Position numbers and translations under genes: made by a program
In this document: piece by piece, positions 52,281 to 61,085 of the stretch
How the letters are laid out: each line of letters starts with the position of its first letter
How positions within the stretch are numbered: the stretch's first letter is position 1
Notes under the pieces: generated by a model
Told to the model about the DNA's origin: nothing
What the model saw: only the letters and a program-made list of their open reading frames with translations
Databases searched by the model: none
Source: Candidatus Pantoea deserta
GTDB taxonomy: Bacteria; Pseudomonadota; Gammaproteobacteria; Enterobacterales; Enterobacteriaceae
Length of the DNA: 64,000 nucleotides
Direction of reading: 5' to 3'
NCBI RefSeq assembly: GCF_003813865.1
Contig: NZ_RMVG01000022.1
Location: 1 to 64,000, forward strand

Positions 52281-54095
52281 ATGGATTATTACTTTTCACG
52301 CTTTGAACATCGCCGCCCGCCTGAACCGCTGAATACGCCGACCTGGGTGATGAAGCTCTGGCAGGTACTGGCCGTCGCCGGGCTGATTCTCGGCGCCAAC
52401 TATATTCGCTGGCGCTGGATGGAGTCGCTTAATATGGATGCGCTCTGGTACGCCGTTCCGCTGGCGCTGGCGGAGACCCTCGCCTGGGTGGGGACGCTGC
52501 TGTTCACTATCAATATCTGGCAGGTCAAGGACCCGCCGCGTCCCTCCCCGCCTGAAGAGATCAACCAGTGCCTGCAAGAGCAGGATCGCACCGACGTACG
52601 GCCGCCGAAGGTCGATCTTTTTATCGCCACCTACTCCGAAGATCCGGAACTGGTACGCCTCTCTATCAGGGATGCGCTGAAGCTGACCTATCCCACGCCG
52701 CTCACGCTTGAGATACACGTTCTGGATGACGGCCGCCGACCGGAGATGCGCGCGGTCTGCGAGCAGGAGGGAGTGAATTATATTACCCGCGAAAACAATA
52801 TCGGCTTTAAAGCGGGCAATATCCGCAACGGCATGGAGCAGACCGACGGTGATTTTATGGTGATCTGCGATGCCGACACGCGCGTCTTTCCTACCCTGCT
52901 GGCGCATACGCTAGGCTATTTCCGCGATCCCGACGTCGCCTGGGTGCAGACACCGCAGTGGTTTTACGACCTGCCCGAAGGGGAGCGCTTTTCTGACTGG
53001 CTGCGTCGCCGCATGGGTCTGCCTGGCTATCTGTCAGGCCGGGTCATCGAGGGGATCTTTGGCCGTTTAACCGTGGGCAGCGACCCCTTCTTCAACGATC
53101 CGCGCATGTTCTATGACGTGATCCTGCGCCGTCGCAACTGGGCCAACGCCGCCTTTTGCTGCGGCGCGGCGTCGGTTCACCGGCGTGAAGCGGTGATGCA
53201 GGCCGCGCTGCGCAGCTACGTTTTCAGCGTGGAAGAGGAAATTTCGCGTCACACGCGCGATATACGGGACGAAGAGATGCGCGCCACGCTGAGCCGGGCC
53301 ATGCGTCCGCATGTGATTGCGGATACCGAGCTGACGCCCTATAAGTTCCACGTTTCCGAGGATATTTACACCTCTATCGTGCTGCACGGCGACAGCGGAC
53401 GGCGCTGGCGCTCGGTGATGCATCCCGGTATCGAATCAAAAATGCTGTCGCCGCAGGACCTGCTTACCTGGATGATCCAGCGTTTTAAATACGCGGCTGG
53501 CTCGCTGGACATTCTGTTTCATGACAAAATTTTTAGCCGTCGCCGCTTTTCCCTTAGCCTGGGCCAGACGCTGATGTACGGCACCACCTTCTGGTCCTAC
53601 CTTGCCTGTATCTGGAACACGGTTTTCCTGATTTCGCCGCTGATTTATCTGTTTACCGGAATTCCGCCGGTTTCAGCCTACTCAACGCCCTTTTATCTGC
53701 ACTTTTTACCCTTCTTTATTGTGTCAGAGCTGGCGTTTATGTTCGGCACCTGGGGGATTTCCGCCTGGGACGGGCGTTCATCCTATCTGGCCTTTTTTTC
53801 CGTTAACCTGCGCGCGCTGAATACCGTGCTGCGTGGCGAAAAAGTGAAATTTCACGTTACGCCGAAAGAGCGCCAGTCGGGACGTTTTCTCTATCTGGTG
53901 AAGCCGCAGCTGGCCATTGTGGCCTTGACGCTCCTCGGTCTGATTTGGGGCGGTATCCAGGTGGCGCGCGGCAACGTTGACGACCCCTCAGGCTATGTCA
54001 TCAACATCTTCTGGGGCGCGGTCAATATCGCCGCCATGATGCCTATGATTATGGCGGCGATGTGGACGCCGCCCGCCACGCAGGAGGCGGAATGA
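52281..54095 (+). CDS. Cellulose-synthase-like processive family 2 glycosyltransferase
   Basis: A 604-residue inner-membrane enzyme: two N-terminal helices, a GT-A domain (about 105-410), then about five helices. The D,D,D pattern is present: LDD at 148-150, CDAD at 196-199 and the catalytic SED at 359-361. The usual QxxRW is QRFKY at 400-404, with Tyr in place of Trp. There is no PilZ domain. It should polymerise a beta-linked glucan or related chain and thread it through the membrane. It is the first gene of the rightward operon and overlaps the first DUF3131 gene by four bases (ATGA). Product linkage cannot be told; cellulose itself is unlikely, as no bcsB or bcsC is present. Confidence 0.88.
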   Translation: MDYYFSRFEHRRPPEPLNTPTWVMKLWQVLAVAGLILGANYIRWRWMESLNMDALWYAVPLALAETLAWVGTLLFTINIWQVKDPPRPSPPEEINQCLQEQDRTDVRPPKVDLFIATYSEDPELVRLSIRDALKLTYPTPLTLEIHVLDDGRRPEMRAVCEQEGVNYITRENNIGFKAGNIRNGMEQTDGDFMVICDADTRVFPTLLAHTLGYFRDPDVAWVQTPQWFYDLPEGERFSDWLRRRMGLPGYLSGRVIEGIFGRLTVGSDPFFNDPRMFYDVILRRRNWANAAFCCGAASVHRREAVMQAALRSYVFSVEEEISRHTRDIRDEEMRATLSRAMRPHVIADTELTPYKFHVSEDIYTSIVLHGDSGRRWRSVMHPGIESKMLSPQDLLTWMIQRFKYAAGSLDILFHDKIFSRRRFSLSLGQTLMYGTTFWSYLACIWNTVFLISPLIYLFTGIPPVSAYSTPFYLHFLPFFIVSELAFMFGTWGISAWDGRSSYLAFFSVNLRALNTVLRGEKVKFHVTPKERQSGRFLYLVKPQLAIVALTLLGLIWGGIQVARGNVDDPSGYVINIFWGAVNIAAMMPMIMAAMWTPPATQEAE

Positions 54096-55450
54096 GCCTG
54101 AAATCGGGCATTTACAGCGCGCGCAGCTATCTCACCATTTTGATTGGCTTTTTGATTGGCTTCGCCATTGTGCTGTGGGTCGAGCGGCAGATGCCGACGC
54201 GGGTGGAAACCACCGACGGCATTGTGCTCAGCAAATCCTTTCCGCCGCTGCCGCAGCAGCGCGACCTCACCTTTGATGAAGCCGTCTGGGCGCGGATCGC
54301 CTGGCAATACTTCGTCAATAACACGCAGGCGAACGGACTGGTGAACGCCGAGGCGAACAAGCCCTGGTTTAGCCTGTGGAGCACCGGCAGCTATCTGCTG
54401 GCGGCTATCGCAGCGAAACAGCTCGCCATCATCTCCGATGCGGAGTTTGACGATCGCATCGCCTCCGCCCTGGATGCGCTTGGCACGCTGCCGCTGAAGC
54501 CTGACGGTCTGCCCGCGGCTTTTTATCAGGCGGAACTGCTGGAGCCGCTGCCTTCTGCGAGTCAGAACGCCGGTTCGGCCATTGATATGGGGCGTTTGCT
54601 GATGCCCTTGCAGATATTGCTGTGGCGCTATCCCCAGCATGCCGCGGCGGTCAGCCGGCTGCTGTCGCGCTGGCAGCTTGACGCTCTGCTGCAAAGCAGC
54701 GGGCCGCAGGGGGCCAGCCTGCCGGTTAACCGCTGGGTGATTCGCTCCGACGATCCGCGCGGCACCTACGGCTATCGTCTCTATGCGGGCAGCGTGCTGC
54801 GGCTGATCAATGCCGCAGCCGGTCTGGCCGTCAGTCAGCCGCCGGATGGCCTGAAGCTGGTGGAAATCGACGGACACGCGGTGCCTGACGAAGGGCTGCG
54901 TACGCCCTGGGGCAAACAACCGTCCCTGATTAGCATGCCCTATCTGCTGACCGGGCTGGAGCAGGGATTTGACGCGCGCAGCGGTGAAATCACCTGGCGC
55001 ATCATGCAGATCGTGCAGAATCGCACCGGCACCCCCGCCGGCGCAGGCCAGATCAACAGCGACTACGCCGAGCAGACGCCTGATTTCGTCGGCGCGCTGC
55101 CAGGCAGTCAGCCGCTGCCCATACAGAACCTCAATGACGACGCCAGCGGCACGCTCGCCAGCCGCGCGCTGACCTCGACCCGTTCCGCCTTCGCCTGGTA
55201 CGCCCTGTTCCGCAACCGCTGGAGCGAGGCGCTGCGCCGGGAGATGCTGCCGATGATCGAGCCTGGAAAGGGCTGGAAAGCGGGTTTTAACGCCGACGGT
55301 TCCGTGAACGCGGACATTGACGCCGATACCAATGCGATGGTGCTGGAGAGTCTCTCCTATATCGCCCACGGACAGCTGCTCTGTCTGGGCTGTCTCGCCA
55401 CCCCTTTACCCGCTAAGCCGCCGCAGCAACAAGGAGTAACATCGAAATGA
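54092..55450 (+). CDS. DUF3131 protein 1, membrane-anchored
   Basis: A 452-residue protein with one N-terminal helix (LTILIGFLIGFAIVLWV) anchoring a periplasmic alpha/alpha-barrel-like domain. The shared motif IAWQYFVNNTQANGLVNAE near residue 70 and the aligned blocks identify it as a paralogue of the next two genes. Where copies 2 and 3 have GYYEG and GWFEG near the C terminus, this copy has GWKAG, so the Glu is lost. DUF3131 is related in pattern to glycoamylase-like (GH144/GH189-type) proteins of beta-glucan metabolism. The ATG overlaps the glycosyltransferase stop by ATGA. Confidence 0.8.
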   Translation: MSLKSGIYSARSYLTILIGFLIGFAIVLWVERQMPTRVETTDGIVLSKSFPPLPQQRDLTFDEAVWARIAWQYFVNNTQANGLVNAEANKPWFSLWSTGSYLLAAIAAKQLAIISDAEFDDRIASALDALGTLPLKPDGLPAAFYQAELLEPLPSASQNAGSAIDMGRLLMPLQILLWRYPQHAAAVSRLLSRWQLDALLQSSGPQGASLPVNRWVIRSDDPRGTYGYRLYAGSVLRLINAAAGLAVSQPPDGLKLVEIDGHAVPDEGLRTPWGKQPSLISMPYLLTGLEQGFDARSGEITWRIMQIVQNRTGTPAGAGQINSDYAEQTPDFVGALPGSQPLPIQNLNDDASGTLASRALTSTRSAFAWYALFRNRWSEALRREMLPMIEPGKGWKAGFNADGSVNADIDADTNAMVLESLSYIAHGQLLCLGCLATPLPAKPPQQQGVTSK

Positions 55451-56997
55451 GATTTTTATGGCTTCGCCAGTCTGGCTTCGCTGCCCTGCTGGCTACGCTG
55501 GTGCTTCTGTCGCCCGCGCTTCAGGCGGCGATTAGCCTGCCCGCGTCAGACTATAAGGTGCGTCACGGCGAACTGACCGAGCGCGAAATGGCGGTGGCGA
55601 GAAACGCCTGGTCCTATTTTGTCGCTAACTACCAGCCCAGCACCGGACTGGTGAATGCGGTTAATAAATATCCTTCCACCACCATGTGGGACAGCGCCTC
55701 CTATCTGGCGGCCCTGACGGCGGCGCGCGAGCTGGGCATTATCGATAAGGCGGAGTTTGATCGACGCCTGTTGCAGTTCCTGGCGACGCTCAACAAGCTG
55801 GTGCTGTTTCAGAATCAGGTGCCCAATAAGGCCTACAACACCATTACCGGCCAGAAGGTGGACTACCTGAATAAGCCCGGCGAGATTGGCTTCTCCGCCA
55901 TAGATATTGGCCGCATGCTGCTCTGGCTGAAGATCCTGAAAGAGCGCTACCCGGAGTACGGCAACAGCATTGATAACGTGGTGCTGGGCTGGGACTTTAC
56001 CCACGTCGTGGACGACTGCGGTACGCTGCACGGCGCTTATCTCGACGGCAAAAAGCAGCCTCAGTATGTTCAGGAAGGGCGTCTGGGTTATGAAGAGTAT
56101 GCCGCGGCGGGCTATCAGCTGTGGGGGTTTACCACCTGTCAGGCAAGCCGCCCGGAGCCTTATGCGCTGGCGGATATTTACTGCGTGCTGGTGCCGTACG
56201 ACTCGCGCGACCCGCGCATGACCAGCCAGCATAACTATGTCGTTACCGAATCCTATCTGCTGCACGGGCTGGAGATGGGCTGGGATAACGCCGATGACCG
56301 TGATAATGACTCAGGCGATTTCAGCCACCCGTGGATGAAAAACTTCGCCGACCGCGTGTATCAGGCGCAGGAAAACCGCTACATGATTACCGGAACGCTC
56401 ACGGCGCGTTCGGAACACCAGCTCGATAAATCTCCCTACTTCGTTTACGACACCGTCTATAGCGATGGCTATAACTGGAATACCATTACCGACAAAGGCC
56501 AGTACGTGCCTAATGTCGCCGCGGTGTCGCTGAAGGCCGCGCTCGGCATGTGGGTGCTGTGGAACTCGCCCTACACCGATCGCCTGTTCGATACCATCGA
56601 AAACGCCGATGAAAAAGACAAAGGCTACTACGAAGGTCTGTATGAAAACGGCGACGGGCCGATCAAAGAGTTCACCGCCAACAACAACGGCATCATGCTG
56701 GAAGCGCTGCTGTTCAAGAAGGAAGGCAAGCTGCTGCGCTTTAACAGCAACGATCCGCGTAAACCCAGCTATGCGCCCTCCATGTGGGAAAAACGGCTGG
56801 TTGATATTTTCGAACCCAACAACACGCCGCGTAATCGTCCGTTCCTGAACGTAACGCCAGGCATTAAAAACTGGTGCGAACAGAGCGGCACCGCCGTGCG
56901 CAGCGCGCCTTCGTGCCAGGCCTGTAAATGCGCGCGCTGTGATAGTCAGGCGCCCGTTAAGTTACCGCCGGTGGCGACCTCATGCCTAAAACAGTAA
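55447..56997 (+). CDS. DUF3131 protein 2, secreted, with a Cys-rich tail
   Basis: A 516-residue protein with a cleavable signal peptide (LSPALQAA, about residue 27). It has the family blocks AWSYFVANYQPSTGLVNAV, MWDSASYLAALTAARELGI and the acidic GYYEGLYENG motif. The C-terminal 40 residues add a Cys-rich stretch (CQACKCARC and flanking Cys) absent from the other two copies; in the oxidising periplasm these may form disulfides. It overlaps the first copy by ATGA. It probably trims, transfers or binds the nascent glucan; no activity is established for the family by name alone. Confidence 0.82.
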   Translation: MRFLWLRQSGFAALLATLVLLSPALQAAISLPASDYKVRHGELTEREMAVARNAWSYFVANYQPSTGLVNAVNKYPSTTMWDSASYLAALTAARELGIIDKAEFDRRLLQFLATLNKLVLFQNQVPNKAYNTITGQKVDYLNKPGEIGFSAIDIGRMLLWLKILKERYPEYGNSIDNVVLGWDFTHVVDDCGTLHGAYLDGKKQPQYVQEGRLGYEEYAAAGYQLWGFTTCQASRPEPYALADIYCVLVPYDSRDPRMTSQHNYVVTESYLLHGLEMGWDNADDRDNDSGDFSHPWMKNFADRVYQAQENRYMITGTLTARSEHQLDKSPYFVYDTVYSDGYNWNTITDKGQYVPNVAAVSLKAALGMWVLWNSPYTDRLFDTIENADEKDKGYYEGLYENGDGPIKEFTANNNGIMLEALLFKKEGKLLRFNSNDPRKPSYAPSMWEKRLVDIFEPNNTPRNRPFLNVTPGIKNWCEQSGTAVRSAPSCQACKCARCDSQAPVKLPPVATSCLKQ

Positions 56998-58385
56998 TTC
57001 GCACAGGTTTGGCGCTGCTGCTGGCGCTGGCGCTCATCGCCGGTTTGCTGGCGCGTAATCAGGCCGCAGGCTGGCGCTGGCTGGTGAACGGCGGCTGGCA
57101 CACCACCGCGCGGCTGGGCGCGCTTTCCGATCAGGAGCGGCGCTGGGCGACCATAGCCTGGCGCTACTTTGAAAATAATACCCAGCCGCAAACCGGGCTG
57201 GTTAACGGCAGCGATAAACGCCCCGTTGTCAGCCTGTGGCAGATGGGCGACACGCTGATTGCCCTGACGGCGGCGCGTCAGCTCGATCTTATAGATGACG
57301 AGGTTTTCGATCGTCGCCTGACCACCCTCCTCGGCACCCTGAATCGCCTGCCGCTCACCTCGGCCAGCGTGCCCAACCTGCTCTACAGCGCCACCAGCGT
57401 GACGATGGTGGGCTACGCCAATAAGCCGCAGGTGCTGGGCTGGTCGGCAAAAGATATGGCGCGGCTAATGATGGCGCTGCGCATCGTAGCGGCGTTTCAT
57501 CCGCAGTACAGCGAATATCTGGAGCGGGTGATCCTGCGCTGGGATTTCTGTCGGGTAGTGGATGCGAAAGGACAGCTCTATGCCGGTCAGATGCGCAATC
57601 AGACGCTGACGCCGCAGGCCGAGGGACGTCTGGGCGACAGCGAATACAGCGCAGCGGGATTTGGTCTCTGGGGCTTCGCCAACGACCAGTCGCTGCGTCC
57701 ACCTGCGCAGCATGTCATTATTGACGGTCTGGCGCTGGATATTGACGCGCGCGACCCGCGCACCACCTGGACGCCTGCGGCCATCACCACCATGCCCTAC
57801 GTGCTGAGCGGCATGGAGTATGCCTGGACGCTGCCCGGCGCCGATCGCGACATCGTCAACCTACAGCGCCAGCGCGCCAGCGCGGTGTATCGCGTGCAGG
57901 AGATGCGCTGGCAGCAAAAGAATATTCTCACCGCCCGCAGCGATTTCACCCTTTCCGCTCCGCCGTGGCACGTTAACGACACTATTTTCGCCAACGGCTA
58001 CGCCTGGAACACGCTGGCGGATGACGGCAAATGGGTGCCGCGTCTGGCTCAGGTCTCGACGCGCGCCGTTTTCGGACTCTGGGCGCTGTGGCAAACCCCC
58101 TTTACCGATGCGCTGATGGCCATGACGCAGCGGCAGAACGATCCGCAGCGCGGCTGGTTTGAAGGGCGCGTGGAGGCCACCGGCGACTACAACCGCGCCA
58201 TCACCCTTTCAACTAACGCGCTGGTGCTGGAGGCGCTGCTGTTTAAAGCCAACGGGGGAGCGCTGCTGCGTGACAGTTCGCTGAGCGCGCAGAGCTATTT
58301 CCGTCGCCAGCTGGAGGACCCCTTCACCGCGCCGCAGCGCTGTTTTCCTGTCAACCAGACCGCTCTGAGCGGCAATCCAGATTAA
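56982..58385 (+). CDS. DUF3131 protein 3
   Basis: A 467-residue paralogue with an uncleaved or weakly cleaved N-terminal helix (LALLLALALIAGLLA). Blocks IAWRYFENNTQPQTGLVNGS, LWQMGDTLIALTAARQLDLI and GWFEGRVEATGDY align with copies 1 and 2. It overlaps the end of copy 2 by 16 bases, consistent with translational coupling. It is followed after nine bases by the hybrid kinase gene with AAGGAGG. Confidence 0.82.
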   Translation: MPKTVIRTGLALLLALALIAGLLARNQAAGWRWLVNGGWHTTARLGALSDQERRWATIAWRYFENNTQPQTGLVNGSDKRPVVSLWQMGDTLIALTAARQLDLIDDEVFDRRLTTLLGTLNRLPLTSASVPNLLYSATSVTMVGYANKPQVLGWSAKDMARLMMALRIVAAFHPQYSEYLERVILRWDFCRVVDAKGQLYAGQMRNQTLTPQAEGRLGDSEYSAAGFGLWGFANDQSLRPPAQHVIIDGLALDIDARDPRTTWTPAAITTMPYVLSGMEYAWTLPGADRDIVNLQRQRASAVYRVQEMRWQQKNILTARSDFTLSAPPWHVNDTIFANGYAWNTLADDGKWVPRLAQVSTRAVFGLWALWQTPFTDALMAMTQRQNDPQRGWFEGRVEATGDYNRAITLSTNALVLEALLFKANGGALLRDSSLSAQSYFRRQLEDPFTAPQRCFPVNQTALSGNPD

Positions 58386-58394
58386 GGAGGCGCT

Positions 58395-61085
58395 ATGCCT
58401 GAAAGCCAGCTTCCTGCGGCGCTCGACTCGCTGCGCGCGGCGGTACTGATGTACGACAGCCAGGAAAGATTGATTGCCTTTAACCGTCAGGTGGTGCGCT
58501 TTTATCCCGGCATCGAGCACCGTATCTGCCTCGGTATGACGCTGACGCAGCTGGCGGAGGAGTTTATCGCGTCAGCCTATATGACCGAGAATCATCAGCA
58601 TCGTCAGGCGATGGCCGATAACCTGATTAGCCGCTGCCGCCTTGATAATCACAGCGAAATGCGGCGCATCGCCAACCGACAGGTATTTGTGCAGCACAAC
58701 CGCACGCCCGAAGGCGGCATCGTCAGCCTGCATATCGATATGTCGGGTTTTGAACTGATCAACGAATCGCGCAACCAGCTGCACGCCGACTTTGTGCTGG
58801 CGGCGGAATCTACCCAGATCGGCATCTGGGACTGGCAGCAGCAAAAGGATCTGTTACAGGTCAATGATGCGCTGCTCAATATGCTGGGCTATCCGCGCGA
58901 GACCTGGCACTACAGCGCCAGCTTTCTTGATACGCTGCTGCACCCTGACGATCGCGAGCCGTTACAACAGCTCTTCTCCAGCGCCAGCAATCAGCAGTTG
59001 CCGGTGTTTGAAAGCGAGATTCGTTTGTTACACCGTAACGGGAATTACCGCTGGATGCTGCTGTCGGGCCAGGTCGCCAGCGTTACCGTGAAAGGAGAAA
59101 CGGCGCGGGTTATCGGCACGCTTCAGGACATCACCAAACGTAAAGAGGCGGAGCAGCTCTCCTTACAGGCGCTGGCCACGGCGCGCGCGGCGAACGAAGC
59201 GAAAAGCATCTTTCTCGCCAATATGAGTCATGAAATTCGTACGCCAATGAACGGCATTCTGGGCATGACGCAGCTCTGTCTGGATACGCAGCTGACGCCT
59301 GAACAGCGTGAATATATGACGCTGGTCTACCATTCGGCGCACACGCTGCTACGGGTGATCAACGATATTCTGGATTATTCCAAAATCGAGGCGGGAAAAA
59401 TCGAGCTGGACGAAGAAGAGTTTGAGCTGCGCGCTTTTCTGCATGCGCTGATGCGGCCATTAATGCCTGCCGCGTCTGAAAAGAATGTCGAACTGCTGGT
59501 CAATGTCGCTCCCGACGTTCCCGATACCCTCACGGCAGACAGCGTGCGCCTGCGCCAGGTGCTGACGAATCTGGTCAGCAACGCGCTCAAATTCACCCCT
59601 TCCGGCGAAGTCGAGCTTCTGGTGCAGCGTGATAAAGAGACGCGCCGCCTGCGCTTTCAGGTTCGCGATACCGGCATCGGCATTCCTGCTGACAAACAGC
59701 AGCTTATTTTCGAGTCTTTTAGCCAGGCCGATACCTCGACCACGCGCAAATATGGCGGGACCGGTCTGGGCCTGACCATTTCCGCGCGGCTGGTCGAAAT
59801 TCTGGGAGGCGAGCTGCGCGTGCAGAGCGAACCGGGCAAGGGCAGCGTCTTTAGCTTTACGCTGCCTGCGCCGCCGCAGCCCGCCAGCGAGAGGCTGCAA
59901 ACCTCGCCGCGCTTTAGCAGCGTGCCGGTGCTGGTGGTGGATGACAACGCCACCAACCGGCACATTATGAGCGATATGCTGCGCAACATGGGACTGCTGC
60001 CCAGCCTGGCGGCCAGCGCCGACGAGGCGATGGCCCTGCTTGAGCGAAGCGCCGGTTTTCCGCTGATTCTGCTGGATGCGCAGATGCCGGATAAAGACGG
60101 CATGACGCTGGCGCAGGAGATCAAATCAACGCCCGCGCTGGCTAACAGCCAGATTGTGATGCTCAGCTCCATGAGCCGCTTTATGGATGCCGATCAGCTT
60201 GCTCGTATCGGGGTGAATTATTTCCTGGGCAAACCGGTCGACCAGCGCGAGCTGTACGACATCATTAAGCAGGCACTGGCGCTGCAGCCCGCGGCTGTCC
60301 CTGCCGCGCGGCCGCCTGAGGCGATTACCTGCGCAGAGCAGCCTCTGCGTATCCTGCTGGCCGAAGACAATCTGGTGAACCAAAAACTGGCGGCGCATTT
60401 TCTTACCCGGCTGGGCCACCAGTTCGCGATCGTTGGCAACGGTCTTGAGGCCCTGCAACAGCTGGATAAGGAGAAGTGGGATCTGATTCTGATGGATCTG
60501 CAAATGCCTGAGCTGGATGGCGAACAGGCGACGCGGCTGATCCGCGAACAGGAAGCCGCCCGTCCCGGTCGCCCGCGTCAACGCATTATCGCCATGACCG
60601 CGCATGCCATGAAAGGCGATAAAGAGTTTTGCCTGCAACACGGTTTTGACGGCTATCTGGCGAAGCCGGTGAGTCTCGAATCGCTTAACGATGAGATCCT
60701 GCGCGTGATCACCCTTCTGCAGCCTGCGCAACCTGCTGCGCCGGACGCCCAGCCCGATCGCCAGACGCTGGCCGCGCGGCTCGGCCTGGATGACGCGCTG
60801 CTGGACGAGCTGCTGGCGCTTTTTGCGGCTGGTCTACCGGAGCTGCTGGCGCAGTTAAAAAGCGCCATCGCCGACCAGGACAGAACGCGTCTGCGTCGTC
60901 TGGCGCATAAGCTGCGCGGCGAAGCCTCAACCTTCGGCTTCGACGCCTTCACCCGTTTTCTACAGTCGCTGGAAGACGCGGCGCGTGAAACGTCGCCGCT
61001 GGAGAGCGCGGCCCTGACGACTGAACTGGAGCGGCAATCAGGTGCGCTTTTCGTTCAACTTCGCCAACTACAGGAGAGGCAATGA
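58395..61085 (+). CDS. Soluble hybrid histidine kinase (PAS-PAS-HisKA-HATPase-REC-REC-HPt)
   Basis: An 896-residue kinase without membrane helices. Two PAS domains (about 10-115 and 135-255) precede HisKA with phospho-His279 in NMSHEIRTPMNG. The HATPase has the G boxes VRDTGIGIP and YGGTGLGLTI, the first receiver has Asp561 (LLDAQMPDKDG), the second Asp701 (LMDLQMPELDG), and the HPt domain His838 (LAHKLRGEAST). The domain order is that of BarA/RetS-like phosphorelay kinases. It is encoded within the glucan operon and is the likely phosphate donor for the receiver-phosphatase at 48578. It should sense a cytoplasmic signal through PAS. It overlaps the GH2 gene by four bases. Confidence 0.94.
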   Translation: MPESQLPAALDSLRAAVLMYDSQERLIAFNRQVVRFYPGIEHRICLGMTLTQLAEEFIASAYMTENHQHRQAMADNLISRCRLDNHSEMRRIANRQVFVQHNRTPEGGIVSLHIDMSGFELINESRNQLHADFVLAAESTQIGIWDWQQQKDLLQVNDALLNMLGYPRETWHYSASFLDTLLHPDDREPLQQLFSSASNQQLPVFESEIRLLHRNGNYRWMLLSGQVASVTVKGETARVIGTLQDITKRKEAEQLSLQALATARAANEAKSIFLANMSHEIRTPMNGILGMTQLCLDTQLTPEQREYMTLVYHSAHTLLRVINDILDYSKIEAGKIELDEEEFELRAFLHALMRPLMPAASEKNVELLVNVAPDVPDTLTADSVRLRQVLTNLVSNALKFTPSGEVELLVQRDKETRRLRFQVRDTGIGIPADKQQLIFESFSQADTSTTRKYGGTGLGLTISARLVEILGGELRVQSEPGKGSVFSFTLPAPPQPASERLQTSPRFSSVPVLVVDDNATNRHIMSDMLRNMGLLPSLAASADEAMALLERSAGFPLILLDAQMPDKDGMTLAQEIKSTPALANSQIVMLSSMSRFMDADQLARIGVNYFLGKPVDQRELYDIIKQALALQPAAVPAARPPEAITCAEQPLRILLAEDNLVNQKLAAHFLTRLGHQFAIVGNGLEALQQLDKEKWDLILMDLQMPELDGEQATRLIREQEAARPGRPRQRIIAMTAHAMKGDKEFCLQHGFDGYLAKPVSLESLNDEILRVITLLQPAQPAAPDAQPDRQTLAARLGLDDALLDELLALFAAGLPELLAQLKSAIADQDRTRLRRLAHKLRGEASTFGFDAFTRFLQSLEDAARETSPLESAALTTELERQSGALFVQLRQLQERQ

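Noticed and set aside
52281..54095. Call as cellulose synthase BcsA
   Set aside because: It lacks PilZ, has QRFKY instead of QxxRW, and no bcsB, bcsC or bcsZ is nearby.
53993..55369. 458-codon antisense frame across DUF3131 copy 1
   Set aside because: DUF3131 copy 1 is supported by paralogues and an ATGA overlap; the antisense frame is Arg/Gln/His-rich shadow sequence.
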